Shown here piece by piece: positions 7,787 through 16,557 of a DNA stretch of 64,000 bases (its first letter is position 1; each line of letters opens with the position of its first letter). The notes beneath the pieces were generated by a model. That model saw only the letters and a list, made by a program, of their open reading frames with translations. It was not told the origin of the DNA and did no database searches. The translations under genes were made by a program, and so were the position numbers. The stretch comes from JANXLS01 sp037129555 (GTDB taxonomy: Bacteria > Planctomycetota > SZUA-567 > H5-PLA8). The stretch covers positions 1 through 64,000 of the forward strand of contig JBAXUS010000004.1 in assembly GCA_037129555.1 (NCBI GenBank). The letters are read 5' to 3'.

Positions 7787-9937
7787 TTAAGTCGCCTCGC
7801 CGCTTTCCTTTTTCCTGCTCTTTGACACTTCCAACAACAAGCCTTTCGTTCCCTGCAAAATCGCCTGGACCAGCGGATTTCCCGCGACCAAACTCGCATC
7901 AATCGCAATCGTCCGCGTGGGTGCGCGATTTTTGGCGACCTGTGGCGGCTCAACTTTTTGAACGACCATCGACGGCTTTTCGTCACGATCCGATTCTTCA
8001 GGCGGAAGCGGAGCTGCGTCATCTTCGCCCGATGGCACTGGCAAATTCAGCGGTAACGCGCCGGAATCGACATACTCGTCTTCCGGTTCCCACTGTTCGC
8101 TGGGCGGCACTTCTGACATCGCGTCAACAGTCGGTCGCTGAATCTGCGCAGCCGTTGGCGTCGCTCTCAACGGCGTCGTGGCCATGCCCGTCACTGGCTT
8201 GCGCTGGGGTGTCACCGGAGCGGTATACGCCGCTTGAGCAGTCGGCGCAGCAGCGCGTGATGCGGTCGGAACGTGCGCTGCGTCAATAATCCGGATCGTC
8301 CAATCGCGACCGTAAACGTGAGCGAGCACCGCTTTGAGCGCGAGCTGATTCTGCTGGTTGCTCAACGCGTCGCGGTAAAATGGCGAACTCGATCCCAGCG
8401 TGATTTCGCCAAGATCGGCGTCGAACGAAACGGATGAATGCGCAAGCGCGCTCGCTACAATCGGGCCGCCCTTCTGCCCTTTGATTACTGTCACCGCGCT
8501 CGGCCACAACGCCATCAGGCTCGACGACGCTCCGTCTTCCGCAGACGCGACACGAGCCGGTTGAATCGATTGACTCTTCTGAATCGGTTGACTCGTTTGA
8601 CTTTGAGGGGCGGCCGCCGGCTGGGCACTAACGGGAGCCGGTCGGCCTTCCGGGTTTGGGCGGGGGCCCTCCCCGTATTGCTGCGGTGGAGGAGCAGAAT
8701 TTGGTGGCCGAGCGCTGGGATTTCCAGCGGGCATTCGTCCAGCATTCGATTCCAACACGCTCGCCAATTTGCTCAAGTCCACCAGTTCGCGCGCACGTGA
8801 CGCGCGGATCAACGCGACTTCCAACGGCAGCCGCGTCTGGGCAGCGTCGCGCATCTGTCGGCGCGCGTTCGTGAACAACTGAATCAGCATCAAACACTGG
8901 TCTTCGCTCAGCACACTTCCCAATTCAACGTACGACGTCTTGAGATGCGTTTGGCCTTCCAGCAGCGGCGATTCCGCTCCGCACACTTTCGACAGCACCG
9001 TCGAACGCAAACGCTCGCTCAACACCGCCAGCATGTCGTCCGGATCAGCGCCCGCTTCAAGTGCTTCATGAGCTTTCGCAAGAACCTCTGCTGTGTTCCC
9101 GATCGCGCACCCTTTAAGAATCTCGAAGATCAACTCGTCCGGCGCAGCACCCGACAGCTCGCGAATGATCGCGTCAGTGATCGATCCAGAACCGAGATTC
9201 ACGGCCTGATCCAACATGCCTTCCGCGTCGCGCAATCCGCCCTTGGCCAGACTGGCGATGCGTGAGAGCGCCGCTTCTTCGTAGTTGATCGCATCAGCAT
9301 CGCAAATTTTGCGCAGCCGTTTGACGATGTCCGCGAGCGAAATGCGCCGCAGATCGAAACGCTGGCAGCGGCTCAAAATTGTTTCGGGAACATCGTTCGG
9401 ATCGGTCGTCGCAAAGATGAATTTGACGTGCGCAGGCGGTTCTTCCAAAGTCTTCAAAAAAGCGTTCCACGCTTCGCGCGTGAGCATGTGGACTTCGTCG
9501 ATGATGTAGACTTTGTAGCGCAATTCCGCCGGAGCGATCCCGACATTTTCGCGCAACGATCGCACTTCTTCGATGCCACGGTTCGTCGCAGCGTCCATCT
9601 CGATTACGTCGAGGCTGCTGCCTTCTTGAATCGAGCGGCACGCATCGCATTCGTTGCACGGCTCTTCCGCGACACCATTCGGCCCGGTCCCGCGCAGGCA
9701 GTTGCAGGCCTTGGCAAAAATGCGCGCGAGACTGGTCTTGCCGACACCGCGCGGTCCGCACAATAAATACGCTTGAGCGAGTCGCCCGGACATCAACGCC
9801 TGACGCAAAGCACTCGTGACAGCGGTCTGCCCGGCAACATCCGAAAACGTCTGCGGACGAAAGCGCCGCGCAAAAACCACATACGGTTTCGCGGCCCCAT
9901 CGCTCTTCGATTGTGCGGTATTCGCAGCTACGGCCAT
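7787..9937 (-). CDS. dnaX: DNA polymerase III subunit gamma/tau
   Basis: About 716 residues from the ATG at 9937; an in-frame ATG at 9982 would add 15 residues and cannot be excluded. The clamp-loader ATPase is clear: YVVFARRFRPQTF near the start, Walker A GPRGVGKT (61-68), the zinc cysteines (Cys78/80, 94, 97, 100), DEVH Walker B (147-150) and the SRC sensor (189-191). After about residue 365 comes a Pro/Ala/Gln-rich linker and a tau-like C-terminal region. It loads the beta clamp and links polymerase cores at the fork. I saw no A-rich slippery site like that of E. coli, so a separate gamma form is not evident. ybaB and recR, common neighbours, are absent; the DevC-like permease follows. Confidence 0.95.
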   Translation of the reverse strand: MAVAANTAQSKSDGAAKPYVVFARRFRPQTFSDVAGQTAVTSALRQALMSGRLAQAYLLCGPRGVGKTSLARIFAKACNCLRGTGPNGVAEEPCNECDACRSIQEGSSLDVIEMDAATNRGIEEVRSLRENVGIAPAELRYKVYIIDEVHMLTREAWNAFLKTLEEPPAHVKFIFATTDPNDVPETILSRCQRFDLRRISLADIVKRLRKICDADAINYEEAALSRIASLAKGGLRDAEGMLDQAVNLGSGSITDAIIRELSGAAPDELIFEILKGCAIGNTAEVLAKAHEALEAGADPDDMLAVLSERLRSTVLSKVCGAESPLLEGQTHLKTSYVELGSVLSEDQCLMLIQLFTNARRQMRDAAQTRLPLEVALIRASRARELVDLSKLASVLESNAGRMPAGNPSARPPNSAPPPQQYGEGPRPNPEGRPAPVSAQPAAAPQSQTSQPIQKSQSIQPARVASAEDGASSSLMALWPSAVTVIKGQKGGPIVASALAHSSVSFDADLGEITLGSSSPFYRDALSNQQNQLALKAVLAHVYGRDWTIRIIDAAHVPTASRAAAPTAQAAYTAPVTPQRKPVTGMATTPLRATPTAAQIQRPTVDAMSEVPPSEQWEPEDEYVDSGALPLNLPVPSGEDDAAPLPPEESDRDEKPSMVVQKVEPPQVAKNRAPTRTIAIDASLVAGNPLVQAILQGTKGLLLEVSKSRKKESGEAT

Positions 9938-10084
9938 TGTACGGCTCTCGTTTGCATTTGAATTAAGTACCATCATAATCATACCATACCACGTCGAATT
10001 CGACAGCGCTTAAACGGGGAAGAATCGATGCGGCACAACAACGTGATAAACACCCCATCCAGTTCACGCCGTCGAGGAATGGTC

Positions 10085-11152
10085 ATGACATGTCGCATCT
10101 CGGCGGTTGCGTTGTTAGCGCTTGCTGTTTTAAATATAAACATCGCGACAGGAGCGGACGCCTCGCCGATGCAATGGAGCCAACTGCCGCCGATCCCGGA
10201 CCGAGAAGGCTTCGCCGCACCGTTTGCTGGAGTCAGCGGGGGCGCGTTGATCGTCGCAGGCGGTGCCAACATTCAGGGCGAAAAATGGGGCGAGACGTTT
10301 CAAAAAGTCTGGCACGATTCAGTCTTCATATTGGAAAAGCCGGATGGTGTGTGGCGCAGTGGTTTGAAACTTCCACGCGCGTTGGGATACGGCGTGTCGA
10401 TCACGCTTGGCGACAGTGTGATCTGCATCGGCGGGAGCGATGCGATTCGGCATTACGCCGATGTGTTTCGAATGACGTTTAAAAATGGAGCGCTGGAATT
10501 CAACACGTTGCCAGCACTTCCGCGCCCGTGTGCGAATGCGTGTGGGGCATTAATCGGCGACACGATTTTCGTCGCAGGTGGTCTCGAATCACCGACATCC
10601 ACGACCGCGCTAAAAACGTTTTGGAAACTCGATCTTACTGAAAAAATTCCCGCCTGGATCGAGCTCCCGCACTGCCCAGGCCCAGCGCGCATGCTGGCTG
10701 TCGCAGGCGTTCGCAACGGAGCGTTTTATCTCTTCAGCGGAGCGTCATTAAGTGCGGGCCCGGACGGAAAACCGGTGCGTGAGTATCTGCGCGACGCATA
10801 CCGTTTTCATCCCGGCGAAAACCGTTGGGAGCGTCTGGCGGACCTGCCGCGCGCAACAGTCGCAGCACCAACGCCAGCTGCAGCCGTCGGCGACGCGCTT
10901 GTAATTTTTTCGGGCGATGATGGAGCGAACATTCAGTTCAAGCCCCTAATCAAACATCCCGGATTTCCAAAAGAGGCTCTGGCATTTGATGCTGAGAAAA
11001 ATGCGTGGTCCACGTTCGGAGCCGTACCCTTTTCGCGAGCTACCGTGCCAATGGTTGTATGGAATGACAAAAGTATTGTACCGAACGGTGAAGAGCGTCC
11101 TCGAGAACGAACGGCAGAGGTGTGGTCGATGGATTTAAAATCAACGAAGTAA
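10085..11152 (+). CDS. exported kelch-repeat beta-propeller protein (NanM / mutarotase-like)
   Basis: About 355 residues from the ATG at 10085, which has GAGGA 6 bases upstream and opens straight into a signal peptide (MTCRISAVALLALAVL). An upstream ATG at 10028 also has a purine-rich leader and would add 19 residues. Repeated blades have the kelch pattern of two glycines after hydrophobic strands (ALIVAGG, VICIGGS, IFVAGGL, FYLFSGA, LVIFSGD) followed by conserved W or F positions. The pattern fits the cyclically permuted mutarotase / N-acetylneuraminate epimerase group, so sialic acid handling is possible but not proven. It is divergent to dnaX with a short shared upstream region. Confidence 0.75.
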   Translation: MTCRISAVALLALAVLNINIATGADASPMQWSQLPPIPDREGFAAPFAGVSGGALIVAGGANIQGEKWGETFQKVWHDSVFILEKPDGVWRSGLKLPRALGYGVSITLGDSVICIGGSDAIRHYADVFRMTFKNGALEFNTLPALPRPCANACGALIGDTIFVAGGLESPTSTTALKTFWKLDLTEKIPAWIELPHCPGPARMLAVAGVRNGAFYLFSGASLSAGPDGKPVREYLRDAYRFHPGENRWERLADLPRATVAAPTPAAAVGDALVIFSGDDGANIQFKPLIKHPGFPKEALAFDAEKNAWSTFGAVPFSRATVPMVVWNDKSIVPNGEERPRERTAEVWSMDLKSTK

Positions 11153-11279
11153 CGGAGGATGACCCGCTGGGTACGTCATTATTTTCTAAAAATTTCTGTT
11201 AACACTTATCATTTTGTTCAGTTTACTATTCAGGAAACCAGTGCCGTTATTAGAACGTGTTTCAGCCCATGAGGTCGAC

Positions 11280-13427
11280 ATGAGCGTCGCTTTGACGTCC
11301 GAAAAAAATACGCTTCTCCTGGCGCTCGCCGCCCGTAATCACGAATTGCTTCTATTTCGTGACGCCGCATTACACCTCGCGTTCAGAGCTTGTGGCAACA
11401 GGGCTGATGCCGAGGATATTCTACAAGAGGCCTATCTCCGCGCCGTCGCCGCGACCACTCCGGTCCTGTCGGGTAACCCGTTGCGCAATTGGTTTTTCCA
11501 AATTACCGCCAACGCGGCACGCGATCATTTCCGAACCGAGTCGCGCCGCCGATTACGCGAAAAGGACGCGTCGATGAAACAGACTCACCAAACGGATGTC
11601 GCGGCTGCCGCAGAGGCCTCAGAGATCAAAGCCTCCGTCGAAACCGAGCTCAACAGGCTTGACGAACGCTATCGCCTGCCGATTTCACTCCATTACGAAC
11701 ACGGCTTGAGTTATGATGAAGCCGCTGAAGTCCTCGGCATGTCCTCAGGCACACTGCGTGTCTACGCCAGCAAAGGTATCCAGGAATTGCGCGAGCGTCT
11801 GGATGTTCCTAATCGCCCCGTCAGTGCCGAAATTCTGATCGGACTGCTTGGCGCCAACATCTTTCTTCACGCCTCGCCTGCACTCGCAAGTTCAGTAGAA
11901 GCCATCATTGCTAAAGGTTCGGTCGCCCAACCTGCTGCGTCTATTGCTGCAGCCAAACCATTCTTTGTGGTAGCCAATACGGGAAAGAGCAGTCTATGGA
12001 TGGCACTCGGTATCGCTGCGGCAGCAAGCGTCCTGCTCCTGTCGATTCTATTCTGGCGCTTGGCCGAGAAGGTGCCAACAGGCGTACTTACTGACACGAA
12101 GCCCGATGCGACGCGCGCCGTAGCTGGCAAACCCTTCAACTCAAACTCGGGTTCGCTCGATACGTCGTTCATTCCAGCAGATTCTACGGGTGCGCCTAAA
12201 CCTGTAGATCCCAACACCCTGGTCGATACGACGACTCGACGCGAGTTGAATCCGGCATTGGAGAAGCCCGAAGAGATTCTTGGATTCGCTAACCCAGCGA
12301 GCGACAGAGTGACGGGGGATTGGAAGCGCAACGGCTCCGATCTTATCTGTGCCCCCGGTTCGTTCGCCCGCATCGCGATACCGTATCATCCGCCCGAAGA
12401 ATATGATTTAAAAATTGAATTCACACGCTCACAAGGCAACACCGACGTCAATATTATTTTCCCAGCCAACGGTAAAAGCTGCCTCTGGAAAATGGACTCC
12501 TGGTCGTCCTGCTATTTCGGCATCCATTCCGGAAATCCTGATTTAGGTCCCAAACGCCCAGCGCTTGCGAATAACGTCCGCCACACGGCGCTTATTGAGG
12601 TTCGTCGCGATACGCTAAGCGCTTACGTCAATGGCGTTCTGTATCGTAAAATCGAAATCGCGAAAGCGTTACATCTATGCTCTATCGATTATAGAATTCC
12701 CGATCACAGCGTTATCGGTTTGGCCAGTTGGCGCTGTGAAGTCACGTTTCACAGCGCGGCCATTCGCGCCGTAACAGGTCGAGGCGCACGACTTCCGACG
12801 GATGTCGACGCCGCCAATTCTCAATCAGACACGTATTGGCGCGATGCGCTGGATCTCATGCCGACTACTGTCGAACGCGGCAATGCTTTAGTCACAAAGT
12901 GGCAAGCCGACAACGGAGCACTTAGCACACCTGCAGCCAAGTTTTCGCGTTATCAACTCAATTATGCGCCGCCTGAGGAATATGACTTCCGCATCGATTT
13001 CACGCGCCACACTGGCAACAGCGACATCGCGCAAATACTCTCAGTTGGAGGGCGACAGTTCATGTGGAAAATCGACATTTCGTCCGTGTGTTGTTTCGAT
13101 GTCGTCAACGGAGCGGGACGCGATTCCAACCCGACTTCTCTGATCGCACCAGGTTTCGTGACGAACGGAGTCCGGCATACATCTGTGGTGTGTGTCCGAA
13201 AGTCTGGTGTTAAAGCCTATATCGACGGTCGCCTGGCATGCAGCTTCCCAACATCATACGAGAACGTGAGCATTGAACAGTCCTGGAGCCTTCCCGGAAA
13301 AGATGCCGTGGGGGTCGGCTTCCACAATTGCGCCGGCACGTTTCACCGGATCCAAATTAAACCAATCACTGGCACCGGTCGGACGTTGCCGCCAAACCCG
13401 CTGCCTGCAATAAACGATCCGTTTTGA
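11280..13427 (+). CDS. ECF sigma factor fused to a membrane segment and two exported beta-sandwich domains
   Basis: 715 residues from the ATG at 11280, with GAGG 5 bases upstream; an in-frame TTG at 11214 is rejected. Residues 25-90 are sigma region 2 (ADAEDILQEAYLRA, then NWFFQITANAARDHFR). Residues 122-175 are region 4 (LSYDEAAEVLGMSSGTLRVY helix-turn-helix). A membrane helix follows at about 239-259, then a linker, then two repeats of one domain, about 345-490 and 530-700. The repeats share the pattern EYDL/F-x-I-E/D-FTR-x2-GN and a CLWKMD / FMWKID strand. The second part looks like the LamG/DUF1080-type sandwich seen in planctomycete exported proteins. I infer an inner sigma factor controlled by an outer sensor, with no separate anti-sigma gene. 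The function of the outer domains is unknown. Confidence 0.85.
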   Translation: MSVALTSEKNTLLLALAARNHELLLFRDAALHLAFRACGNRADAEDILQEAYLRAVAATTPVLSGNPLRNWFFQITANAARDHFRTESRRRLREKDASMKQTHQTDVAAAAEASEIKASVETELNRLDERYRLPISLHYEHGLSYDEAAEVLGMSSGTLRVYASKGIQELRERLDVPNRPVSAEILIGLLGANIFLHASPALASSVEAIIAKGSVAQPAASIAAAKPFFVVANTGKSSLWMALGIAAAASVLLLSILFWRLAEKVPTGVLTDTKPDATRAVAGKPFNSNSGSLDTSFIPADSTGAPKPVDPNTLVDTTTRRELNPALEKPEEILGFANPASDRVTGDWKRNGSDLICAPGSFARIAIPYHPPEEYDLKIEFTRSQGNTDVNIIFPANGKSCLWKMDSWSSCYFGIHSGNPDLGPKRPALANNVRHTALIEVRRDTLSAYVNGVLYRKIEIAKALHLCSIDYRIPDHSVIGLASWRCEVTFHSAAIRAVTGRGARLPTDVDAANSQSDTYWRDALDLMPTTVERGNALVTKWQADNGALSTPAAKFSRYQLNYAPPEEYDFRIDFTRHTGNSDIAQILSVGGRQFMWKIDISSVCCFDVVNGAGRDSNPTSLIAPGFVTNGVRHTSVVCVRKSGVKAYIDGRLACSFPTSYENVSIEQSWSLPGKDAVGVGFHNCAGTFHRIQIKPITGTGRTLPPNPLPAINDPF

Positions 13428-13475
13428 ATAAATAGGTGCAAAAAATAGACGGGATGAAATGGGTGGATCGAATGT

Positions 13476-13514
13476 GCGGCGGCATGCTTGATTTAGAGTC
13501 AAGCGCACCGCCGC
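13476..13514. terminator. hairpin between convergent genes
   Basis: GCGGCGG (13476-13482) pairs with CCGCCGC (13508-13514), and an inner CTTGA/TCAAG (13487-13491 with 13499-13503) extends the stem. A short T-rich run follows on the plus strand. It lies between the sigma-factor gene and the convergent cytochrome gene, so it may serve either or both. Confidence 0.5.
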
Positions 13515-13534
13515 TTTATTAACGGGCGAATGGA

Positions 13535-13924
13535 TTACTTCTTGCCCTTCGGCTTGTGGACATCGTGGCAAGCCTTGCAGTCGATGGCGGTCTTGAACGC
13601 GGCAGCGGCTTCAGGCTTCTTGGCGATCAAACCGTTGGTGGCTTCGATGACAGCAGCCGTTTTGGCCTTCCAACTGGCTTCATCGCCCAGCGCGGGCTTG
13701 ACTTTGGCCATGCCTTCGTAGGCACCCAGGAACGCCTTGAGAGCGGCTTCGTCGGCCTTGCCTTCCTTGATTGCGTTCACAGGAGCTTCTTTGCCCTTGT
13801 GGAACTTCTTCATGGCGGCTTCGATCACAGCCTTGGCATCGTCGTCAGCATACGACCGAATCGCGGGAATAGCCAGCAGTGCTACGACGGCCAAAAGGGC
13901 AACTACGATGGAACTTCGGGACAT
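13535..13924 (-). CDS. small exported cytochrome c, c-prime-like
   Basis: A 129-residue protein with a signal peptide cut after SYA at residue 26. The remainder is helical and alanine/lysine-rich and ends with a single haem site CKACH (Cys116, Cys119, His120) close to the C-terminus. A C-terminal CxxCH in a helical bundle is the layout of cytochrome c-prime and related small four-helix cytochromes. It is probably periplasmic; its redox partner or ligand is not known. A good Shine-Dalgarno (AAGGAG) precedes the ATG. It stands alone, with convergent and divergent neighbours. Confidence 0.8.
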   Translation of the reverse strand: MSRSSIVVALLAVVALLAIPAIRSYADDDAKAVIEAAMKKFHKGKEAPVNAIKEGKADEAALKAFLGAYEGMAKVKPALGDEASWKAKTAAVIEATNGLIAKKPEAAAAFKTAIDCKACHDVHKPKGKK

Positions 13925-14031
13925 CTGTACGTCTCCTTAAAAAAGGGTGGGATGGGATGAACTGCACGAACACGAAACGCAATGACATATTTATAACGTT
14001 GGATCGGGACGATTTATTCAGTACATTTCAT

Positions 14032-14286
14032 TTACGCTGATTCAGCCGGTACATAGTCGCGAACTGAGATCGTAAGACGGCGTTTGACTGGAGAACGCGA
14101 ACGGGCGAGATGTTCGAGTTGCTTGGCTACAGCGGCCTTGAAGACACGCTCTCCGCATTCCGTGCACCTACCAACGGGAACGTTTTCGAATCGATGCAAC
14201 CGCCCGCTGAACTCGAGATTCATAGTCAAAAGGCGTTCCACCACTTTGCCACCGCAATACCCACATTCACCGTACGTTATTTTCAT
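14032..14286 (-). CDS. YgiT-type zinc-finger protein, probable antitoxin
   Basis: An 84-residue protein. Cys8-x2-Cys11 and Cys41-x2-Cys44 form the zinc site typical of YgiT/MqsA-type N-terminal domains (ECGYCGGK, then GRCTECGE). Unlike full MqsA it lacks a clear helix-turn-helix, ending instead in a basic tail. It starts 3 bases after the DUF4258 gene, an arrangement common to small toxin-antitoxin pairs where the zinc-finger protein is second. The role as antitoxin is inferred from this pairing. Confidence 0.8.
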   Translation of the reverse strand: MKITYGECGYCGGKVVERLLTMNLEFSGRLHRFENVPVGRCTECGERVFKAAVAKQLEHLARSRSPVKRRLTISVRDYVPAESA

Positions 14287-14289
14287 CGT

Positions 14290-14571
14290 TCAATCCTCAA
14301 AATCTCTGAAGACCGTCAAAATCAACAGTCCGGTTCGCTCACAAAAGCGACACACAACGATCATCAACCGGTCATCCAAGGCGGGGCCACGAACTGTGTA
14401 TCGCGTTCCTTTAGGATCATGCGTATATTTCTTGGCAATCTTGCCATTCAAGAGTGCATGTTCAATGTCTACAATCAAAAACTCGTCATCTTCAGCTTCT
14501 TCGAACGCATGCACGGACAATTCATATTGCTCAGTTCGAACAGCATGTTGAATTCGCTGCAAGACATTCAT
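14290..14571 (-). CDS. DUF4258 protein, probable toxin of a small TA pair
   Basis: A 93-residue protein matching DUF4258: an N-terminal helix with YELSVHAFEEAEDD, then the strand pattern KYTHDPKGTRYTVRGP and LMIVVCRF. The conserved His26 and the Asp/Arg-rich centre fit the family, which is related to small RelE/BrnT-like ribonuclease folds. It is followed 3 bases later by a YgiT-type zinc-finger gene, which supports a two-gene toxin-antitoxin module. No activity has been shown from this sequence. Confidence 0.8.
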   Translation of the reverse strand: MNVLQRIQHAVRTEQYELSVHAFEEAEDDEFLIVDIEHALLNGKIAKKYTHDPKGTRYTVRGPALDDRLMIVVCRFCERTGLLILTVFRDFED

Positions 14572-14661
14572 ACTAAAATCCTAACTCAAATTGCGCATTC
14601 TTCAATTCAACGATTCATAGAAGAGTTCTAAAAATTAACATCCCATCCAATTACGGAGTCG

Positions 14662-14691
14662 TGCCCTGAAGCCATTTTCGGCTCCAGGGCA
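14662..14691. terminator. hairpin downstream of the oxidoreductase gene
   Basis: TGCCCTG-a-AGCC and GGCT-c-CAGGGCA pair as 11 base pairs with one mismatch around a six-base loop. It lies 27 bases past the stop of the minus-strand oxidoreductase gene. There is no strong T-run on that strand, so it is a possible terminator only. Confidence 0.4.
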
Positions 14692-14718
14692 TCCCGCATC
14701 AATTGCCACCGTTAGTTT

Positions 14719-16176
14719 CTAAAACTTCTCCGGAATCGTGTACGGTGCCCGGTACTCACGCTTCAACAGCTTCGATGCTTCTACATTGCCAACGAACGTT
14801 TCTGTGCCCGGGTCCATCGTCAGGAATTCGCCGAGGATCAGCTTCGATTTGTTCAGGTCAACGAGGTTCGTCTGCAAGTGCATGTTAACGGATTCGAACG
14901 TTTCTTGCGCGACCGCGTTGCCCTTCAACTTCTCGCGGATCGCCTCCTGCGACGACGCTTTGCCGAGTTGCAGCGAGATGTTGCCGGTGTGACAGAGCGC
15001 GCTGGACAAGTGGCCTTCGAGGATCGATGCGTTCAACGTTTTCGGCGTCCGGTTTTGGACGGCTTCGATGAAGTTCTTGAAGTGGTTGCCTTCACCTTTG
15101 AACTCGTGGATGACTTTGCCATCGGTGTCATATGCCTTGGCCGAGTTATACGACGGGATCGCCATATAACCGCCCTCGCATTGCACAATCACGCCGACTT
15201 TGCAGCCCTTCAATTCGTCCATCTCTTCCTTCTCGCCTTCTTTTGCAGGCTTGCCCGGAAGGCCGCGAACTTCGAAAATCAACGGGGCTGACGCGTAATC
15301 GTGGATTGTGATCATCGTGTTCGGGGTTTCACCGTCATCGATGTAACCGAAGCGCCCACCAATTGAAAATATCTTGGGGCTGAGCGTGTTCTCGCCGAGG
15401 ATCCAGCGCGAGATGTCCATCTGATGGATGCCCTGATTGCCGAGATCGCCGTTGCCGGTTTCCCAGGCCCAGTGCCAATCATAATGAAGCTTCTTGCGCG
15501 TCAGCGGGAGCATCCGAGCGGGGCCGCACCACTGATCGTAATCCACCGTCTTCGGCGGCATCTGCGGACCATCGACTTTACCGATCGAAGCGCGGCGTTT
15601 GTAGCACAGGCCGCGAACGTATTGGATCTTGCCGAGCTTACCGTCATGGATGAATTTGACGGCATCGATCATGCCAGGGTTGCTGCGCGACTGTGTACCG
15701 CTCGCGCAGATTTTGCCACTGACGGCGGCGGCTTCGACGACGCGCCGACCTTCCCAGACGTTGTGCGAAATGGGCTTTTCGCAATAGACATCTTTGCCGG
15801 CCTGCATCGCCCAGATGGCCTGGATCGAGTGCTGATGATTGGGTGTGGCGATGGAGATTGCGTCTACTTCTTTGCTTTCAAGGAGCTTGCGGTAGTTGCC
15901 GAATTTCTCGGTTTTGACACCGCGCTTCTCGAGGCCGGCTGCGGCGGCATCAAGGTGAAGGGAATCCACGTCGCAGAGCGCGACGAGGCGAACGCCCTTG
16001 AGTTTCTCACCTTTTTCGGGAGCGTATCCGGAGATATGCGCTCCGCCGCGACCGCCTGTGCCGACGACGGCGACGCGCATGTCTTCATTGGCTCCGTGCG
16101 CGCGCTGCCAAGCGGCCAAACTGAACGCCGACGCGGCGGCTCCGGTTATAAAACTTCGACGAGTAACGTTCCGCAT
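14719..16176 (-). CDS. Tat-exported Gfo/Idh/MocA family oxidoreductase
   Basis: 485 residues from the ATG at 16176, which has GGAG upstream and opens into a Tat signal (RRSFITGAAASAFSLAAW). The Rossmann motif GTGGRG is at 39-44 and the catalytic-lysine motif EKP at 133-135. Members use NAD(P) to oxidise or reduce sugars, inositols and their derivatives; Tat export implies the cofactor is bound before transport. Such exported members are abundant in Planctomycetota, often near sulfatases. Here two sulfatase genes lie divergently just upstream, across a repeat-bearing 381-base gap. The longer frame to 16269 has no supporting leader. Confidence 0.9.
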   Translation of the reverse strand: MRNVTRRSFITGAAASAFSLAAWQRAHGANEDMRVAVVGTGGRGGAHISGYAPEKGEKLKGVRLVALCDVDSLHLDAAAAGLEKRGVKTEKFGNYRKLLESKEVDAISIATPNHQHSIQAIWAMQAGKDVYCEKPISHNVWEGRRVVEAAAVSGKICASGTQSRSNPGMIDAVKFIHDGKLGKIQYVRGLCYKRRASIGKVDGPQMPPKTVDYDQWCGPARMLPLTRKKLHYDWHWAWETGNGDLGNQGIHQMDISRWILGENTLSPKIFSIGGRFGYIDDGETPNTMITIHDYASAPLIFEVRGLPGKPAKEGEKEEMDELKGCKVGVIVQCEGGYMAIPSYNSAKAYDTDGKVIHEFKGEGNHFKNFIEAVQNRTPKTLNASILEGHLSSALCHTGNISLQLGKASSQEAIREKLKGNAVAQETFESVNMHLQTNLVDLNKSKLILGEFLTMDPGTETFVGNVEASKLLKREYRAPYTIPEKF

Positions 16177-16319
16177 GTGAAGCAGACTCCTTCGTGCGCT
16201 CAAATAAAATAAAAACTGTTCGCGAGGACTTTTAGTGTATATGACGGAGCAGGCTTGAAATGCGAACAAAAATGGTGGAAAAAGTTTGATGATGTGGATG
16301 TGGTGCTGTTGTTGTTTTT

Positions 16320-16478
16320 CCCCTCTCCCCTTGAGGGAGAGGGCCGACGAGCCAGCTGTTCGGCTCGCGGGGTGAGGGGTGGGCGCTGGATTATTCCTGC
16401 GCGTTTTGTCTAATCAATGCCTCCCCCTCACCCCGCGCAGGAGTACCTGCGTCGGCCCTCTCCCCAACAGGAGAGGGG
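16320..16478. repeat. structured inverted-repeat element, copy 1
   Basis: This fills much of the gene-free stretch 16177-16557. The ends pair as CCCCTCTCC with GGAGAGGGG. Local hairpins are CCCTCTCCC/GGGAGAGGG (16321-16343), CGAGCC/GGCTCG (16348-16353 with 16362-16367), CGCAGG/CCTGCG (16436-16441 with 16446-16451) and CCCTCTCC/GGAGAGGG (16456-16477). Alternatively, long arms pair: 16335-16347 with 16452-16464 and 16366-16379 with 16424-16437. Copy 2 is at 45871-46030 with compensatory changes in two hairpins. Nothing else is evident in the rest of the gap. Confidence 0.85.
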
Positions 16479-16557
16479 AACTGCTGCGGCTCGCTGCGCT
16501 CGCGTGGATCGATACACATGTACGAGTCAATGAACACACTTGATAAGGAACGCCGTG

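Noticed and set aside
7787..9937. Programmed frameshift in dnaX giving a gamma form
   Set aside because: No A-rich slippery heptamer with a downstream stem was seen on the coding strand.
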